Shown piece by piece: positions 63,562-64,000 of a stretch of 64,000 bases of DNA. The translations under genes and the position numbers were made by a program. How positions within the stretch are numbered: position 1 is the first letter of the stretch; the number at the start of each line of letters is the position of its first letter. Under the pieces are notes generated by a model that was not told the origin of the DNA, searched no databases, and worked only from the letters and a program-made list of their open reading frames with translations. Origin of the DNA: Talinum fruticosum (Eukaryota > Streptophyta > Magnoliopsida > Caryophyllales > Talinaceae); contig JAITYX010000041.1 of NCBI GenBank assembly GCA_021018815.1, positions 5,208,001 through 5,272,000 on the forward strand, given 5' to 3'.

Positions 63562-64000
63562 TATTTCCGTGAGAAAACCGAGTCGATGATGTGGATTGAT
63601 GATTCGGAGAGAGGAAGGATTTACCGCTCCGGTTCCGAGGACGTGGCACGATCGATCCGAGTATGAGTGGCGACCGCCGAACCCGCAAAAGGCGAAGCCC
63701 CGGTTGTGGATCCCGGGAACGCCCTCCGACGCTCAAGTTAGTATCTCGATTTGATTGAAAGAATCAAGGAGATCTTCCTCGATGTGCGTGGGGGATTCCT
63801 TGGGAGACGAGAAGATTTCCAAATATGGAAGTTCTCGGGATGAGTGTGCATGAACGTTGATGAATGTGGATAAGTGTTGAGGGTTTAAGAGCTTGAAAGC
63901 TTTGATTATCGTAAAGATGAGATTTCTTGTCAAGTGAACATCACCTCCCTTGGGATTGGGAAATAATGAGTATTTATGGGAGATTTTAAACGGGTAAAAC
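63562..64000 (-). repeat. Right LTR (5' LTR) of the gypsy element, cut by the window end
   Basis: It matches 53904-54343 from TTTCCG through TATTTATGGGAGATTTTAAA with scattered differences (about 95% by eye). The expected TG has become TA at the inner edge. About 170 bp should lie beyond the window. Confidence 0.85.

Larger units (their letters stand above)
53904..64000 (-). mobile_element. Ty3/gypsy LTR retrotransposon, Tat-like, lacking recognisable RT and integrase; right end outside the window
   Basis: The sequence at 53904-54343 is repeated at 63562-64000 (about 95% by eye), giving two LTRs. On the minus strand the right LTR is the 5' one. Next to it is a primer site whose complement reads TTGGCGCCGTTTGT, similar to the TGGCGCCGTTGCC class seen in Tat/Athila elements. 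A polypurine tract (complement GTGAGGGGCTAAA) adjoins the left LTR. Gag and protease remnants lie near the 5' end, and an antisense ORF lies beside the 3' LTR, as in Tat elements such as Grande. RT and integrase were not recognisable. Total length should be about 10.3 kb. Confidence 0.82.

Overview
The window looks like nuclear DNA of a flowering plant, most likely a eudicot. It is AT-rich and intron-rich with GT-AG splice sites, and it carries plant gene families and many plant transposable elements. The sequence alone does not name the species. Only two host genes can be read with confidence: a GT-1/GT-4-type trihelix transcription factor (7938-21292, + strand, 4 coding exons, about 353 aa) and a cytosolic glyceraldehyde-3-phosphate dehydrogenase, GAPC (38421-41137, + strand, 12 coding exons, 337 aa). 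Both assemble in frame across their junctions. Possible 3' exons of a third gene, which I do not recognise, lie at the left edge (243-1336).

Layout: 1-1340 edge of a possible gene; 1340-7400 AT-rich intergenic DNA with two related Helitron-like copies (about 4108-4785 and 5072-5742); 7400-24160 the trihelix gene, whose 7.0 kb and 5.2 kb introns hold a SINE-like element and a non-autonomous hAT element with an 8-bp target-site duplication; 24160-26508 intergenic; 26509-31782 a complete Ty1/copia element on the minus strand with nearly identical LTRs, a 5-bp duplication, primer site and polypurine tract, but broken reading frames; 31790-35150 remains of an L1-type LINE on the minus strand, split by GAGCTCG-rich repeats; 35150-38300 AT-rich spacer leading to the GAPC promoter; 38300-41230 GAPC.

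From about 43.1 to 53.5 kb lies a decayed endogenous pararetrovirus (Caulimoviridae-like, possibly Florendovirus-like). It is broken by stops and frameshifts and interrupted by two oppositely oriented solo LTRs and a MITE. From 53904 past the window end lies one large Ty3/gypsy element on the minus strand, resembling the Tat lineage. It has LTRs, a primer site, a polypurine tract, gag and protease remnants and an extra ORF antisense to the element beside the 3' LTR. I could not find RT or integrase. Its interior also holds a nested copia-type LTR, a tandem array with two hairpins per unit, a 1.2 kb pyrimidine-rich tract and a short CCCTAA telomere-like tract.

The two host genes have no evident functional link. 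The rest is a record of nested insertions. The most unusual items are the hairpin array, antisense ORF and telomere-like tract in the gypsy element, the layered pararetrovirus, and two substitutions at normally conserved GAPC positions.
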